A program made the position numbers and the translations under genes. From Primula veris (lineage: Eukaryota; Streptophyta; Magnoliopsida; Ericales; Primulaceae), in assembly GCA_963682055.1 (NCBI GenBank), contig OY821740.1:39142795-39206794 (forward strand): 64,000 nucleotides of DNA. The letters are read 5' to 3'. Shown here piece by piece: positions 38,551 to 55,432 of the stretch (position 1 is the stretch's first letter; every line of letters begins with the position of its first letter). The notes beneath the pieces were generated by a model, which had not been told where the DNA came from, did not search any database, and saw only the letters and a list, made by a program, of their open reading frames with translations.

Positions 38551-41500
38551 ATGGATAATAGTAAAAGGTCAAAAACCGTCCAGATTCACCGTACCACCAC
38601 CACCGCAACCTTCACCCTCCGTAAAATCCCTTCTCTCTCTATAAACACCACTAACAATGTCATTAACCGTCCGTTCGCTACCATTTCTCTAGCTATAGAA
38701 AGCGATGAGGACCGAAAGAAGAGGAAAGGGGAGGCATCGTTTTCGCCAACCACGGCGCAGCTGTTGAAGAGACCGGTGGCGATTGTGGCTCTGATTCCTA
38801 AGCAGTTTTCGCTGTTTGCTGCCGGTGCGGTTGCCGGTGCGGCGGCTAAGTCGGTGACTGCACCGCTTGACCGGATTAAGCTACTTATGCAGGCGGGTGA
38901 ATTAATTGACCACGTGCCTAATAAATTGACAACTAACTTTACATTTTTTTAGTTAATGAAATCTTATTATACCACTCCGTTCCACAATATAAGTCTACTA
39001 TATTGTTCCGCAATATAATTCCATTTTCTCAAAATTGGAAAAGAATCTTGTGTAAGATTTGCATATTTGCCCATACTTTATTGTTTCTTGATAAACGTGC
39101 GTTTATAAGAATGAGGGTTAAAACGGGAAGAGAGGGGAAAAAGTATCATGATTATGTTCAAGCGAGTAATTGTCAATTGTATCCCTTTACATTGCAAACA
39201 CATTGATTAATTCGTAACGTTTGACCGGATTAAGCTACTTATGCAGGTAGGTAATTGTTATAAATTGTCATGTACTATTTTGCCACGTGCCTAAATAATT
39301 GATAACTGTAATGAAGTGTTATAAAAATTATTATTGACCTTTACATTCCAAACAGATTGATTAATTCGTAAAAGCAGGGAAGTTTACTTAGGTAGGATCA
39401 TTGCTCATTATTCTAATAGGCGAGCGTAGTCTAAATTAGGCGGAGGCTATAGGCGCCTAGTAAATTAAGCAGAATTACACGATTAGGCGGTGACTAAGCG
39501 GAATTAGGCAATACATCGATCAATTCGTAAAAATAGGGAATTTACTTGGTTTGTCGGAGCCTAGACAGAAAATTAGTCGGAGCCTAGGCGCCTAGTAAAT
39601 TAGGCGGGATTAAGCGATTAGGCTGTGAATAAGCAGGATTAGGCGCTAAGTCGGTCACTGTGCCACTGGACTGGATTAAAGCTGCTTATGTAGGAAAGTC
39701 ATTGTTATAATTGACCTGTGCTATTTTGGGACATGCCTAAATGGATTGATTACTTTGCTATTTTATATTTTAGTTAATGAAATATTGTTTAAATTGTCAT
39801 TGTATCCCTTTACATTCCAAACACCTTGATTACTTCGTACTGCTTGACCGGATTAAGTTGCTTATGCAGGCAGGCCATTGTTATAATTTCACCACGTGAT
39901 TAAATAATTGATTAGTTTACTAGGAGTATTTTTTAGTTTATAAAACCTTATTGAAATTACTATTGTGTCCTTTACATTGATTGATTACTTTGTGCCGCTG
40001 GACCGGACTAAGCTGCTTATGCAGGCAGGTCATTGTTATTTACTGACGTGGATTATTTTGCGACGTGCCTAAATAATTAATAACTTTCTTATTTTACTAA
40101 GGAAAAGCTAATCATTGCCCCTTAGGTATTGGCTAACCATGTTTGGTTTATGTTTCAGAATGTTTAATATAGTAATTCATAAATAACATTTCCTTGATTT
40201 AAGTAAATTACATCCATATCTTTGGCAATGCTATAATGTTATGGTAGTAAATAACAACCATATATTATGAATAGAACTATTTTTGTTTTAAATGCAACTT
40301 GATTTTGAAAAGTTATTAAATGCTTAAACGATGCCCTAGGTGCCTACTAAATTAGGTTGGATTAAGCGGAATGAGGCAGGATTAGGCGCTAGGCGACCTA
40401 TTTCGCCTAGAATCCGCTTTGTGCCTTTATAACATTGGTTAGGATTTACTAGGCTTATGTAGCTTTAGTCCAATATTATACTGTACTCTGTCCGTTCGTT
40501 CCTATGTAACTACGGAACTAATTGCAACTATGAATTGTAATAACCTCGTATCTAAATTGTCGAAATTGAAATTTTTGAAAGATAATCGAGTAGTTTAAAT
40601 GCTAAGTTTTATGATTAGCTTTGAAAGGCTCCGTTTCGATATGTCAAAATTGCAGTTAGAATCGTAGAAGACGCTAAATAAGAACAGAGGAAGTATTTAT
40701 TTATATATACTGCGAAATGATATGCTACAATAGTTAAAAGGTAAGGCTATATGACAAGTGGCAGATCCTTGTATGGCGGAGCGCGGTCTCGAGTGTAAGA
40801 TAAGTGAAAATATCTTTACTACTTTTCCTCGTTCTCTAGGGTCATATAGTCATAATCATATACTGTAGTATCGATTAATATGCTTTCATTGTTTATATCT
40901 CTAGTGAAACGAAGTTCTCATCTCTCCTTTTGCTGAATAAGTCTCCTAAGTGGTAGATTTTGTTAATTTTCTCGATGATTTATTACGTAATTCCAGTTCC
41001 ATAAACTTTGTTTGAAGGGTTTGAATTTAGAGCACCGAGCAACGATTTTCTATCTTTTTTGTATCGAAGGTTTTTGTTCATTCAGTATCATTTCTACCTA
41101 AACACATTCCTAGGTGGTTTGACGCCACAGAATTATAAAAAATATTGTTTCTGTTTGATTTTTCCTATAAGAACTCCACTTCTGCTCTGAGTGAACTTTA
41201 TGCTTATCTGTTCACTTGGAATTTAACTACCACTGTTGCTAAATCCGTCTTGGTAACTTTTTCAATACATTTTTGTTTGGGTCATGTAGCTTGTGATTTA
41301 CTCGAACATGGCTAAGTGGTATTGTTGAACCTTCTCTACTTGGCTACCCTTTTTCTTATGACTTTATGAGCATTCAGAAGAAAAAGTCTTCATGTTCAGA
41401 TTTCTTTTTCTATGAAATATTCATATCCTGAATCACTCTTGTTTATGTACACAGACTCATGGGCTTCGTGTTGGGCAAGAAGCTGCCAAAAAAGGAATTG

Positions 41501-44500
41501 GTTTCATTGAGGTATGCATACTGCTATCCTTCTCCATTTCCTTTCTTACAATCTGAATACTTCTATCTGTACTTTGGGCAGTGGCACTTATTTTCCTTTT
41601 CCAGTTGACAGCTGTAATATGCTTTCCTGTAAGTCAGTTGAAAGGTTAATGGGTCGTGTTAACTTCTGTTTTGTATCTTTCCATTACAGGATGTCAATTT
41701 AGGATCTCATCCCCATTCATGCTTTTAATCATGCCATAATCTAATGCTACGAATACTATTATTATTTAATGTTGGAGAACCTCGACCTTTTTACAAATTT
41801 GTTAGGCATAATAATGTTTGTTAAGGATTATTGTCGAGTCTTATTTTCTTCAGTGAACTTTCATGAATATTTGACCTTTTTTTAAGTTTTATCTAGGGTT
41901 CAAGGACGAGCACTTTTTTCTGTTGGGGTTTAGCCCCACATTCTGCATTTTATTTTACTGATATTCATTTTATAATTTTCTAGCTTCCTTTCTCCTGAAA
42001 CCAAATACATGTGTCTTATTCCTTCAAATTCCTATTTAGATGTTTTTGTGATGGGGGACAAGAAAGGGAGCAGGGTAAAAATATAGAAAGAAGGTAGAGA
42101 AATATAAGAAGCGGGGACGGTAGAATAGAGGAAGCCAAGGAGGCAAGGAGAGAGAGGAGAGGACCCACTTGTTTTCTAACTCATTTAATCAATTTCGTCC
42201 AATTTTATAAATAATTATAGGCTGCATGATAGGGAAAAGACTAACGAGGGAGTACATAATTTGAACAAAATCTAATTCTTCAAACTTGGGAAACACGTTA
42301 GTAAAATCTTGTTCTATATGTTATACGCAATGAAATACTGTATTTAAGGCACTGAAAATGTGCATAAGCTAAACTTAGCCACGTTGACTTTAGAAATCGT
42401 GTTAGGATTAAGGGTGTGGCGTATTTATCATTCTGCAAAACTAGTGTATAATACTTGAAGCATATTCAAATCCAGTGTGCTTTAGCTTTTCATGATTTTG
42501 CTCTTAGATACAATTAATTATGTCGCCAGCTTATTTTAGTAGTTTAATAGGGTGTTGGTGACATTTCAACTTTTACCTTCATAGACTACAGTAAATGATA
42601 ATATTTCATTTTTTCATATGTATTGGTAAGTTGCTGTTGGTGACATTTTGGTTCAACCAAAGTAAAAAGTTCTTTTCCCCTGGTATAGTATACCTGTGTT
42701 ATTAGTCATCTAGGTGCAGTTGGTATTCTTATTTGATAAAAAAATTCATTAGTAGTCATTTGATATTTGATATGATTCAGGCCATTACATTGATCGGGAA
42801 ACAAGAAGGGATTACAGGGTACTGGAAAGGCAACCTTCCTCAGGTCCTTTGCATATCTCACCTTCATCTTTCTCGTATACATTTCATTTTGTTTGTTGGA
42901 AGGAACCGTCACTGATATTTGAAATAACTCTTATGGAGCTTTACTTACCCAAGACTGCTTTGCAAATGCAGGTGATACGAGTGATACCATATAGTGCAGT
43001 GCAGTTGGTCGCTTATGAAACATACAAGGTCTTGGCAGTTTCCCTTCAAAGTTGATTCTGTTTTCTTATTATTAATGCATGATAGTTTTATTAAAACTTT
43101 ACTTTCAATTATCAGAAACTTTTTAGAGGAAAGGATGGCGAACTGTCGGTTATTGGCCGACTTGCTGCTGGTGCATGTGCAGGCATGACTTCAACTTTTG
43201 TAAGTAACCAAGCCATTTGCAATTTTAATTGTGGCTTTATTGACATTTTCTTTTAATATTTGCTTTCTCTGTACTTTTTTTCCGTTAACAAATGCAAGTT
43301 TGTAACCGTTGATCATTTTGATTTATAGGTAACATACCCATTAGATGTCTTAAGATTAAGATTAGCTGTGGAGCCTGGTTGTAAAACAATGTCTGAGGTA
43401 AGCATTGTCTATTTGAATGTATCCAGTAAGGCAAAAAGATGTACCATTTTGATGATTTAATTTGATTATTTTCAGGTTGCCTTAAGCATGCTTAGAGAGG
43501 AAGGAGCTGCATCCTTCTATAATGGTCTTGGGCCTTCTCTTATTGCCATAGCACCTTATATTGCTGTGAACTTTTGCCTTTTTGACTTGTGAGAGAAAAG
43601 TTTAGCATTAATTTCTTCCTTGCTTACTAACAGGGACATAAATCTAACATTAGTATACCGTGATTATCTGTCAGGGTTAAAAAGTCTTTGCCAGAGAAGT
43701 ACAAAGACAGGACTGAAACATCTCTAGTTACAGCACTGGTTTCGGCTACTCTTTCTACGCTTATGTGTTATCCTCTAGATACAGTCAGAAGACAAATGCA
43801 AATGAGGGCTACACCGTACAAGAATGTCTTGGATGCTTTCTATGGTAACTCCACAACTTTGCTGATTTAGATGATAAGCTTTGAATTTATGTTATCATAA
43901 AGTTCTGAGCATTACTCATTTTGCATATTGAGCTTGGTCAAATTGTATATTTCTGCTCGCTGGAAAATATGCACCAACTTTGATAAGAATAAATATTCTC
44001 AAGTAGTTGTCATATATGGACTAAGAGGTAGCAGAGTATATACAAGTTCAGAATATGCAGGAAAGAACAATTAGATAATTTTTTTTGAACTTGATAGAAT
44101 GTATAAATATTGACGTAGAAAGCGAATTGAATCAGAAAGTATCATTACTTAAGTTAAATTAGTTCAATAATTTAAGCATCAATGGCGTACAATTCACCTG
44201 AAACCCCCACCATATCCTCTTTCTTTTAACTCAATGAAATTATAAATGAAATAGATAATCATCAATTAGCTTCTTGAACTGCTAGTATTAATGTATTAGA
44301 CACACGACGATGTGCAACCTTTTCATTTTCCCCACACAGGGAATGCCCAAGGCTTTCTTATTTATCTGTTTCAAAATAGTATTGTTGACTTCGTTAAGAA
44401 GGAGGTTTTCCAGAAGACTGATTTGGCTAGCACTTTAATAGTGTGAATGATTTTTTTTCTAATTTGGATCCCCAGTGAGCTTATGGATTGGTTAATCTGA

Positions 44501-45742
44501 ACAAATATGACAATACTCTATTGCTGTCGTGTACCACGGTTCAAATAGCCAGCTCGATTGTTAATTCTCTGTCTAGAAATTGCTTTTTGGGAGTGTAAAT
44601 TGTTGAAATTGCTGATGCAGGTATAGTGGAGCGTGATGGTTTGGTTGGATTATACCGAGGTTTTGTTCCCAATGCACTTAAAAATCTCCCAAATAGCAGG
44701 TGCTGAAAGAATATATTTCTCTAATTCTATTGCAAATTTTCTGTACAAGAGATTGAAGCGTCTAGATCTTAGTGTCTAATGCATTATGTGAAGCTTAAGC
44801 ATTTCTTTTTCTTGGATCGTCATACATTATCTTGTTGAAGATATTGCATATTATTCTCTATAGTTGATCTTGTAACATAGTTCTGAGGATTATTTTCTCA
44901 AATTTTAAAACAATAGCTGTGCCGATAAGAGCGTCTTTTGTATAAGCTTATGGCTTAGTTTCTAAGTTATGAATGAGCCTTGATAGTCAAGACAATACTG
45001 ATCTGTGTATCTGTGATCAAAATAGGGTCGTTTCTTGTTGGTTTGGGTTTATAAATCGGCCAAGGGCACTTACTTCTTCAGAAGTGGAAAAGGTTGTCCG
45101 GTTTTTCATTACTCGGGAAATAATAGCAGAGTATCAGTGATAACACCTTTTTTTTTTTTTTTTTAAAAAGAAGAGAATTTCTTGGTAAACAGTTGATCGT
45201 AGTTTAACTCAGAGTACAGAAGCATATATTAGAAGGAAACATAGGCTGCATTTTGTTTCCTTTTGCTTATTCTTTTTAGTATTTTGTATTCTTTTTAGGA
45301 TTCACCTCCCAAATAATAATGAAACTCATTTAAGCATACATGGAAAAAATAACACAGGCTGCAGTTTGTTTTCCGTCCGAGTAGACGTAGAATACTGTTT
45401 ACTCAGATATCTGCGCGTAGATTTCTGAGTAGGCAGTCTTACGGTGTCCACTGCTACCTAATAATTTCTGTCTACAGATTTGTGTAGAGGTGTATACACC
45501 TTACTCCCATAGAAAATACACGTTTCGAGGTCTTTAAACTGAAAACTAGTTAATAATACTCGATTTTACAGTAGTAGAAGAGCATGACGTAGCTAAAAGT
45601 ACAATAACTAACATAGCTACATCTATCTTTCAGCATTCGTCTGACCACCTTCGACACAGTTAAACTTGTAATAGCAGCCAGTGAAAAGGAGTTCAAGAAA
45701 ATTGAGGAAGAAAATCAAGCGAAGCAAAAGCGCAGCACCTGA
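38551..45742 (+). CDS. EAAC: Chloroplast envelope ADP,ATP carrier (mitochondrial carrier family)
   Basis: Six-helix solute carrier of the mitochondrial carrier family, closest as I read it to the plant plastid ADP,ATP carriers (EAAC/TAAC group), exchanging adenine nucleotides across a plastid membrane. Exons: 38551-38892, 41455-41511, 42781-42843, 42972-43028, 43116-43199, 43329-43397, 43476-43588, 43675-43844, 44621-44699, 45634-45742; total 380 aa, close to the size I recall for EAAC. The three signature motifs are PLDRIK (105-110), YPLDVLRLR (from 204) and YPLDTVRRQM (from 294). The N-terminal ~80 residues are Ser/Thr/Arg-rich and fit a plastid transit peptide. ATG 38551 (acaatgg) is the first ATG in frame. 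Intron 1 starts with GC, not GT, and contains four degenerate copies of the end of exon 1. The alternative is the thylakoid paralog TAAC, which is longer. Confidence 0.9.
38862..40100. repeat. EAAC: Five-copy degenerate array of carrier exon 1 end plus donor
   Basis: The end of exon 1 (gaccggattaagctactt, then atgcag and the donor) recurs in the intron at about 39218, 39660, 39842 and 39993. Downstream sequence is repeated too: tcattgttat, then cacgtgcctaaataattgat, ttttagttaatgaaa and tacattccaaac. The donor after atgcag reads gcgggt in the gene, gtaggt in copy 2, gcaggc in copy 4 and gcaggt in copy 5; copy 3 reads atgtaggaaagt. Copy 3 also includes upstream exon sequence (gctaagtcggtcactgt). 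A TAGGCG-rich repeat interrupts the array between copies 2 and 3. Confidence 0.88.
39410..39655. repeat. TAGGCG-rich repeat in carrier intron 1
   Basis: Dense repetition of taggcg, gcgcctagtaaatta and gattaggcg in two similar halves. A third, shorter copy lies at about 40330-40435 (ggcgctaggcgacctatt). A decayed relative may be at 29760-29860 in symplekin intron 1. Probably fragments of one dispersed element. Confidence 0.7.
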
Positions 45743-47494
45743 AATTCAACATACAAACTACATATGTACTGGTTCAGTTGTAATTTGGTTCATTTGGTTA
45801 GTTGTTTCCTTCTTATTTTCTTTGTTTGTTAGAATTCACCTCCTAAGTTTGGTTGCAACTCCTTTTTTCAAGTTAAAATGGATCCTTGAAGTGGGGAGGG
45901 GGACTCGACTCACAACCTCTAGGTTATAGTGGTGGTGTACATTTCATTAAGTTAGCCGGTGTCAGATGATATATGCCTTTTAAGGAACATTTTTGCCACG
46001 AGAAAATGTATTAGGAATACTTGTGTAATTAGAATTTTGTAGTATTCTGAATCTTGTTGGAATATGTGCAAGGGACAAATTTCACAGGGTTATTTATGAA
46101 GATATTTTGCTTGATCCATTCCTCTCTTGGTTGCATTTAGCACGATTTAACCGTGGTTGACAATAAAAACAGACACCGATGGAAAAAGTTACGTTAATTA
46201 TTGGTGACATCCGGCTTGTCATTTCTTAGTTCTTTGGTTGGGGGGCTCTGTTTTCGGTTGGCTCTAGCTTTGTTTTTCCAAATAATATTGTATTATATAC
46301 ACATTATTCGACTATTAAACCGATAAATAAGACAAGTAATGGAATGTGACCATTTATTGACGGTAATCATGATTATTATGAATATGAATAGGAGCAGCGT
46401 TCGGTCTTAAACCAATAGGCATGCACTAAAGCTAGGGTGAGCCAAAGTCGATCGAATAAAAAATGAACCAAACTGATTAGGTATTGGTTTGATTTGCTTT
46501 AAAAACTTTAAATAAGACTGAATTGGTTGAGCTTACGACTTTAGTGGTTTGAAATCGAACCGGAGCAATTGCTTATAATTACATATTTAATTATTAGTAA
46601 TAAATCAGATCTAACTATTTGTTTGAACTATTTATGTTTTTACTATCTATTATAAGTTATAAGACCGTTAAATTGTCAACTTTATATTATTAGTTCCCTT
46701 TGGTATAGTTTTTCTTTGAAACCCTGTTTTTATATAGTGAATTCTCGATGAAACATCCAGTCAGTCGTTACACATCGATTACGGTAGAAACAGACTGAAC
46801 CAAGCCAAACTGATTACTTTTAATCGGCTTGACTTGTATTTTCAGCACATACATAACCGAGCCGACTTCTGCTCAGCTCTAAAGAAAGCAAGTAAGCTAT
46901 ATGCTGCTTTTGGTCAGAACGCAAAAACAACACTTCCTGAGGGTGAAATACAGCTGCAGATCTAACACTATTAGTTCTCATACTCTGGATAAATTATATC
47001 TATAATTCCCATAGTTTCAGCAACTACAACATTATTGGTAGCCGTAGTTTCAGTAAGTATTGCCATAGTTCCTTCATGTGGGGACTAATAGTGTCGTACA
47101 TGCAGACAACTGCCTGACCTATAAAAATATGGGGACAATTCATCATCATATTAAACCAAGTCTAAACCCAAGAATAAAGGGACCGCAATATGAGTGGGGA
47201 CAATTAGTTTAGACTTAAATTATGGGGACTAAATAGAAATTCTACCTAGAGTATGCAGACTATTAAGGGGGTCGAATGGAAATCCGATACTAAGTACAGG
47301 GACTACTGATCTTAATATTGAAATGGAATTTACTGGAAATTTCCCCCCATCATTGTAGCACACATTTGAGACTTTTATATATTACAACATGGCACAGGTG
47401 CCCGTCAGTGTTAAACCTTTTGAAATTAACATTACAGCCGGAAGTAACAATACAGCAGATTTTCTCCCCCTCAGGTAGAAGAAAAAGTTCCGTT
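45743..47494. other. Convergent intergenic region, carrier and HMGB 3' sides
   Basis: Contains the 3' untranslated regions of both genes and a hAT-like MITE. A second block (about 46940-47330) has repeated ggggaca/ggggactaa and tttcag motifs typical of decayed transposon ends, without clear borders. No gene seen. Confidence 0.6.
46433..46881. mobile_element. hAT-like MITE with TAGGGTGAGC ends
   Basis: Starts tagggtgagcc and ends gctcagctcta, an imperfect inverted pair of a type widespread in plants. Interior has repeated aaccaaac/aatcgaacc motifs. The flanking octamers actaaagc and aagaaagc agree at six of eight positions, consistent with an aged 8-bp target duplication. Confidence 0.7.
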
Positions 47495-49703
47495 TCAGTC
47501 ATCAGAATCGTCACCATCATCTTCCTCTTCTTCTGCATCATCCTGCTCTCAAATGAATAAAGGTAAATTTTGTTAGATCTTATAACAGAGACAAGACAAG
47601 TAATGATAAGACATGGTTTGCATATTTGTTCCTTGACGTGGTACATTGGGGGTAGGCTTAGTTGGAATCCTATTTCAAGTTGTAGCATGTTCAGACTTGA
47701 CGGTAAAGGAGGAGCTCAAGTAATTTAGCAGTACTAGTATTTGATTGGTAAAATTTAAGCCAACTATCACGGTTAAAAGCACATCACTTTGTCTTGCTAT
47801 TTTGGCGAATTTTAAGCCAACTATCTTATTATTTTTGTGATTGTCTGTCTCCTGAAAACCTAGCAAATATTGGAGTGGAGCAGTTCGAAATCGTGTTCTG
47901 GGACCAAGTGTACAAAGTTTCTTGAGAACTGACACGTGCCACATAAGGGGTTCTGAAAAAATTAGGCAACATGACATAGCACCAAAAATAGTAGAAAGAC
48001 TACCTGTGCACTTTCCTCATCGTCATCGTGGATTTCAGAATCCTCATTACCACTGTCGGCTGTACTTTCCTGGAAAAAAAAACGAAAAAAGTTAATAAGC
48101 AAGCGCATCAACTTCTTTTATCATATTATTAAGGCATAAGACGAGATATGGATATAGGTGAGTTTACCTGTTTCTTGTTATAAGCATTCATTAGTTTCTC
48201 ATACTCCGCTTTCCTCTTTGCAGCTTTGGCTTCGAAAGGAGCTTTATCCTGCCAAACCCATATAACTCCATGAGAAATGATTGACAAACAAACAAAACAC
48301 ATGATGATGGCAATCCTGAATTTAATATGTAACCTAAATGGGAAACCCTTTACTTTTTCCCAAACTGCTATATTTCTGCCACATCATTATTTTTGGCCCT
48401 TTGGTTGAGATTTGCATGTGATGAATAGCCTATCATTACTCTAAATCAATATCTTCAATTTTGTAATGAATAGCTGGAAGAGCAGTCAATGTGCAAAGCA
48501 AAATTCAGAGATTGATTCTTTCTTTTAGAGCATACTTATAGTTTGTCTACATAAATAATGAGTAGGTTTCATTGCTGTTTGCTGATATAAAAAAAAAGGA
48601 CAACTTTAACAAAGCATACGGCCGAAGATAACTTTATCCCACAACAACTACTAAATCTGAAATCAGTCAATATTGATTCGTGTAAGGAGTGGTATGTGGG
48701 CTGCATACGATCAATTTAATTAGGAGAAGAGAAGAAGACTTGGTTCAAGTGTCAACTAATTTACAAAAATAAACGCATATACGTATGAATCTTAAGCCAA
48801 TGACAACTTACTGCTGGAGACATTGATTTCCACTTCTCTCCGCTAGCTTTCCCAACCTACAGTGGTAAAAATTAGAGATCAGTTCAACTTTTCAGCTCAT
48901 AGGATTCTGAAGCTTTAAGAATCTCGGTACACTAAATGACCGGCAATGCCTATGGAATGTTTGGTTGCAGCTTTTAAGCAAACAAGCTGGACTCTTAGCT
49001 TGGGAAATAAGCCGTGTTCATCCAGCCTAAAGCTTTTAGCTTCAATCCAAAACCCAGAAAAGCTCAGGTATTAAGCTGGCCTCCCGAATTAAGGAATTTT
49101 TTTAAGCAAAAGGCTGCAACCAAACAAGGCCTAGGAACAACTTACAGCAGAGACAGCTTTGACATTAGGATTTTCCTTCTTGAAGGTCTTTCTGAATTCT
49201 TCCCTGTCACATTTCATGACAATCAGAATTGGACTCCAGGATTTAGAAGGAAAAATATGAAATAGAGAAAAAGAAAAAAGTGAAATGATACATACAGGAA
49301 AACAAAGAAGGCGCTGGGAGGCCTCTTAGGCTTGTTTGGGTCTTTCTTAGCCAACTTTTCTTTTTTAGTTTGCCTTTTGTTGCTTTGTTCAGGCTTTGCA
49401 GCAGCCTTTCTCTTGCCCAATCTTCTGTAAATAATTCATATTCATCATCCGTCAATAAAAACATTCCATTCACAACTTCATCCACCATGGAGGTCTAGTT
49501 TTGCAAGATTAGATGGTACTTAGATTAGATTGGTCTAACTTTGGAACTACTAGCTAAGATAAACTCATAAAAAAATATTAAAAATAGCCCCAGTAATACA
49601 ATATTTTGGTAGCGAGGCTATAAATTGCTAACCTGTCATCGACAGCTTTCAAAACCTCCTTCGAGGCTTTGCTCGAGGCCGCCTTGCCCTTAGTAGTCTT
49701 CAT
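47495..49703 (-). CDS. HMGB: High mobility group B chromatin protein
   Basis: Small nuclear architectural protein that binds the DNA minor groove and bends DNA. Exons on the minus strand: 49703-49633, 49424-49296, 49203-49146, 48856-48812, 48248-48168, 48069-48004, 47542-47495, all GT-AG, total 165 aa, in the range of plant HMGB1-HMGB4. A basic Lys/Ala-rich N-terminus (1-52) is followed by a single HMG box at about 54-122 (PNKPKRPPSAFFVFLEEF through AEYEKLMNAYNKK) and an acidic tail (about 138-165, EDSEIHDDDEE and DDAEEEEDDGDDSDD). This basic-box-acidic layout is diagnostic. The 5' leader is split by an intron from 50883 to about 49728 or 49705, with leader exon DNA just upstream of 50884. 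A MITE sits in the intron between exons 3 and 4. Confidence 0.94.
48956..49128. mobile_element. hAT-like MITE in HMGB intron 3 (best family copy)
   Basis: Starts aatgtttggttgcagctttt and ends aaaaggctgcaaccaaacaag, a clear terminal inverted repeat. Flanking octamers gcctatgg and gcctagga are similar and may be the target duplication. Interior is rich in aagctgg and agctt. 173 bp. Confidence 0.8.
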
Positions 49704-50883
49704 CCTGACAAGCTAACAGCAAGAAACCTACCAATAAATGTAAGTTAAATTAGTCAATGAAGCATATATTAATATTTTTAAATCTTAATATGCAAAGCAG
49801 CTTTTGGAAGCCGTTTTAAATCAACTGTTGGTATTTGGTTGGCCAACTCATAAACTGATCTTTGGTCCAAAGAAGCTACAAATTTCTAAGGTAAATGAAC
49901 CTAGAATTTTTGCTCACCCTCAAATAAGTTATTGTTTCCCCTTGTAATCAAAGAAGTTAATTATTTTCTTACACCCAAACGAGCCCTCAAAACAACCAAT
50001 CATGATCAAGGAATATATCAATTAAAAGCTACACCTAATCTTGCTCATATGTTTTGATCAAATGTTTGCGCAATTTAACTAACGATTATATTTTTCCCTG
50101 GCAAATAAGTATCAAATCCACATGAATTTAGTAGAGTAACAAAAACTCCTAATAAATAAATCATAAAAAGGCAAGATTTCCAAATAAGCAGAGAAAGCTT
50201 AAACCTAACACCTAACTAATCAAACTTTTAACTAAAATAATCCATGCAAGGTAAAAATTTAACCAAAAAAATATACCACCCAGGGGACTTAGCAATTAGC
50301 TTTAAATAAACATAATTGAAAACTCTCTCAAAATATATTTCTATATAATTAAATTGCATGTATATAATCAGTAGCTATGTTCTTGAAAGAAAGATAGAAA
50401 AAGGAAAAAAAACAGAAAAAAAAAAGTAGCTAAAACATAAATGAAGAAATAGATCAAATGTTCATATGTTTTGATCAAATGTTCGTGCAATTTAACTAAA
50501 ACAGTAGCTTAAACATGATTTTGCTCATATGTTTTGATCAAATGTTCAAGCAATTTATTAAACAAAAACTTTTCTCTGGTAAATAAATATCAATTCCACA
50601 TGAATTTGGTAGGCTAAAAAAAACCCTCACAAATAAATCATAAAAAAAAGGCAAAATATGTACAGAAGCAAAGAGCTAACACCATAGTAATTTAAATAAT
50701 CCATGCAAGGTTATAATTTAACCAAAAAAATATTCATGCCAAACTCTCTCAATATATATATATATAATTAATTAAATTGCATGTATATAAAGCAGTAATT
50801 ATTTTTTCCTGAAAGAAAGCTAGAAAAAAAAAAGTAGCTAAAAGATAAAAGAAGAAATAGATCTAGAAAAAAGAAGAAATTAC
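49704..50883 (-). other. HMGB: 5' leader intron of HMGB with internal duplication
   Basis: The minus-strand sequence ttcttcaag followed by gtaattt at 50884/50883 is a strong donor. Acceptors fit at 49728 (ggtag) or 49705 (gtcag). Inside, about 50037-50459 and 50517-50878 are diverged direct copies: both contain catatgttttgatcaaatgt, ccacatgaattt, aataaatcataaaaa, ccatgcaaggt, aattgcatgtatataa and a gaagaaatagatc block. Confidence 0.75.

Positions 50884-55432
<4,549 letters not shown>

Noticed and set aside
45885..45960. tRNA-like B-box (ggactcgactc) after the carrier gene, possible SINE
   Set aside because: Only one box-like motif with mismatches and no A box or poly(A) end; too weak to call.
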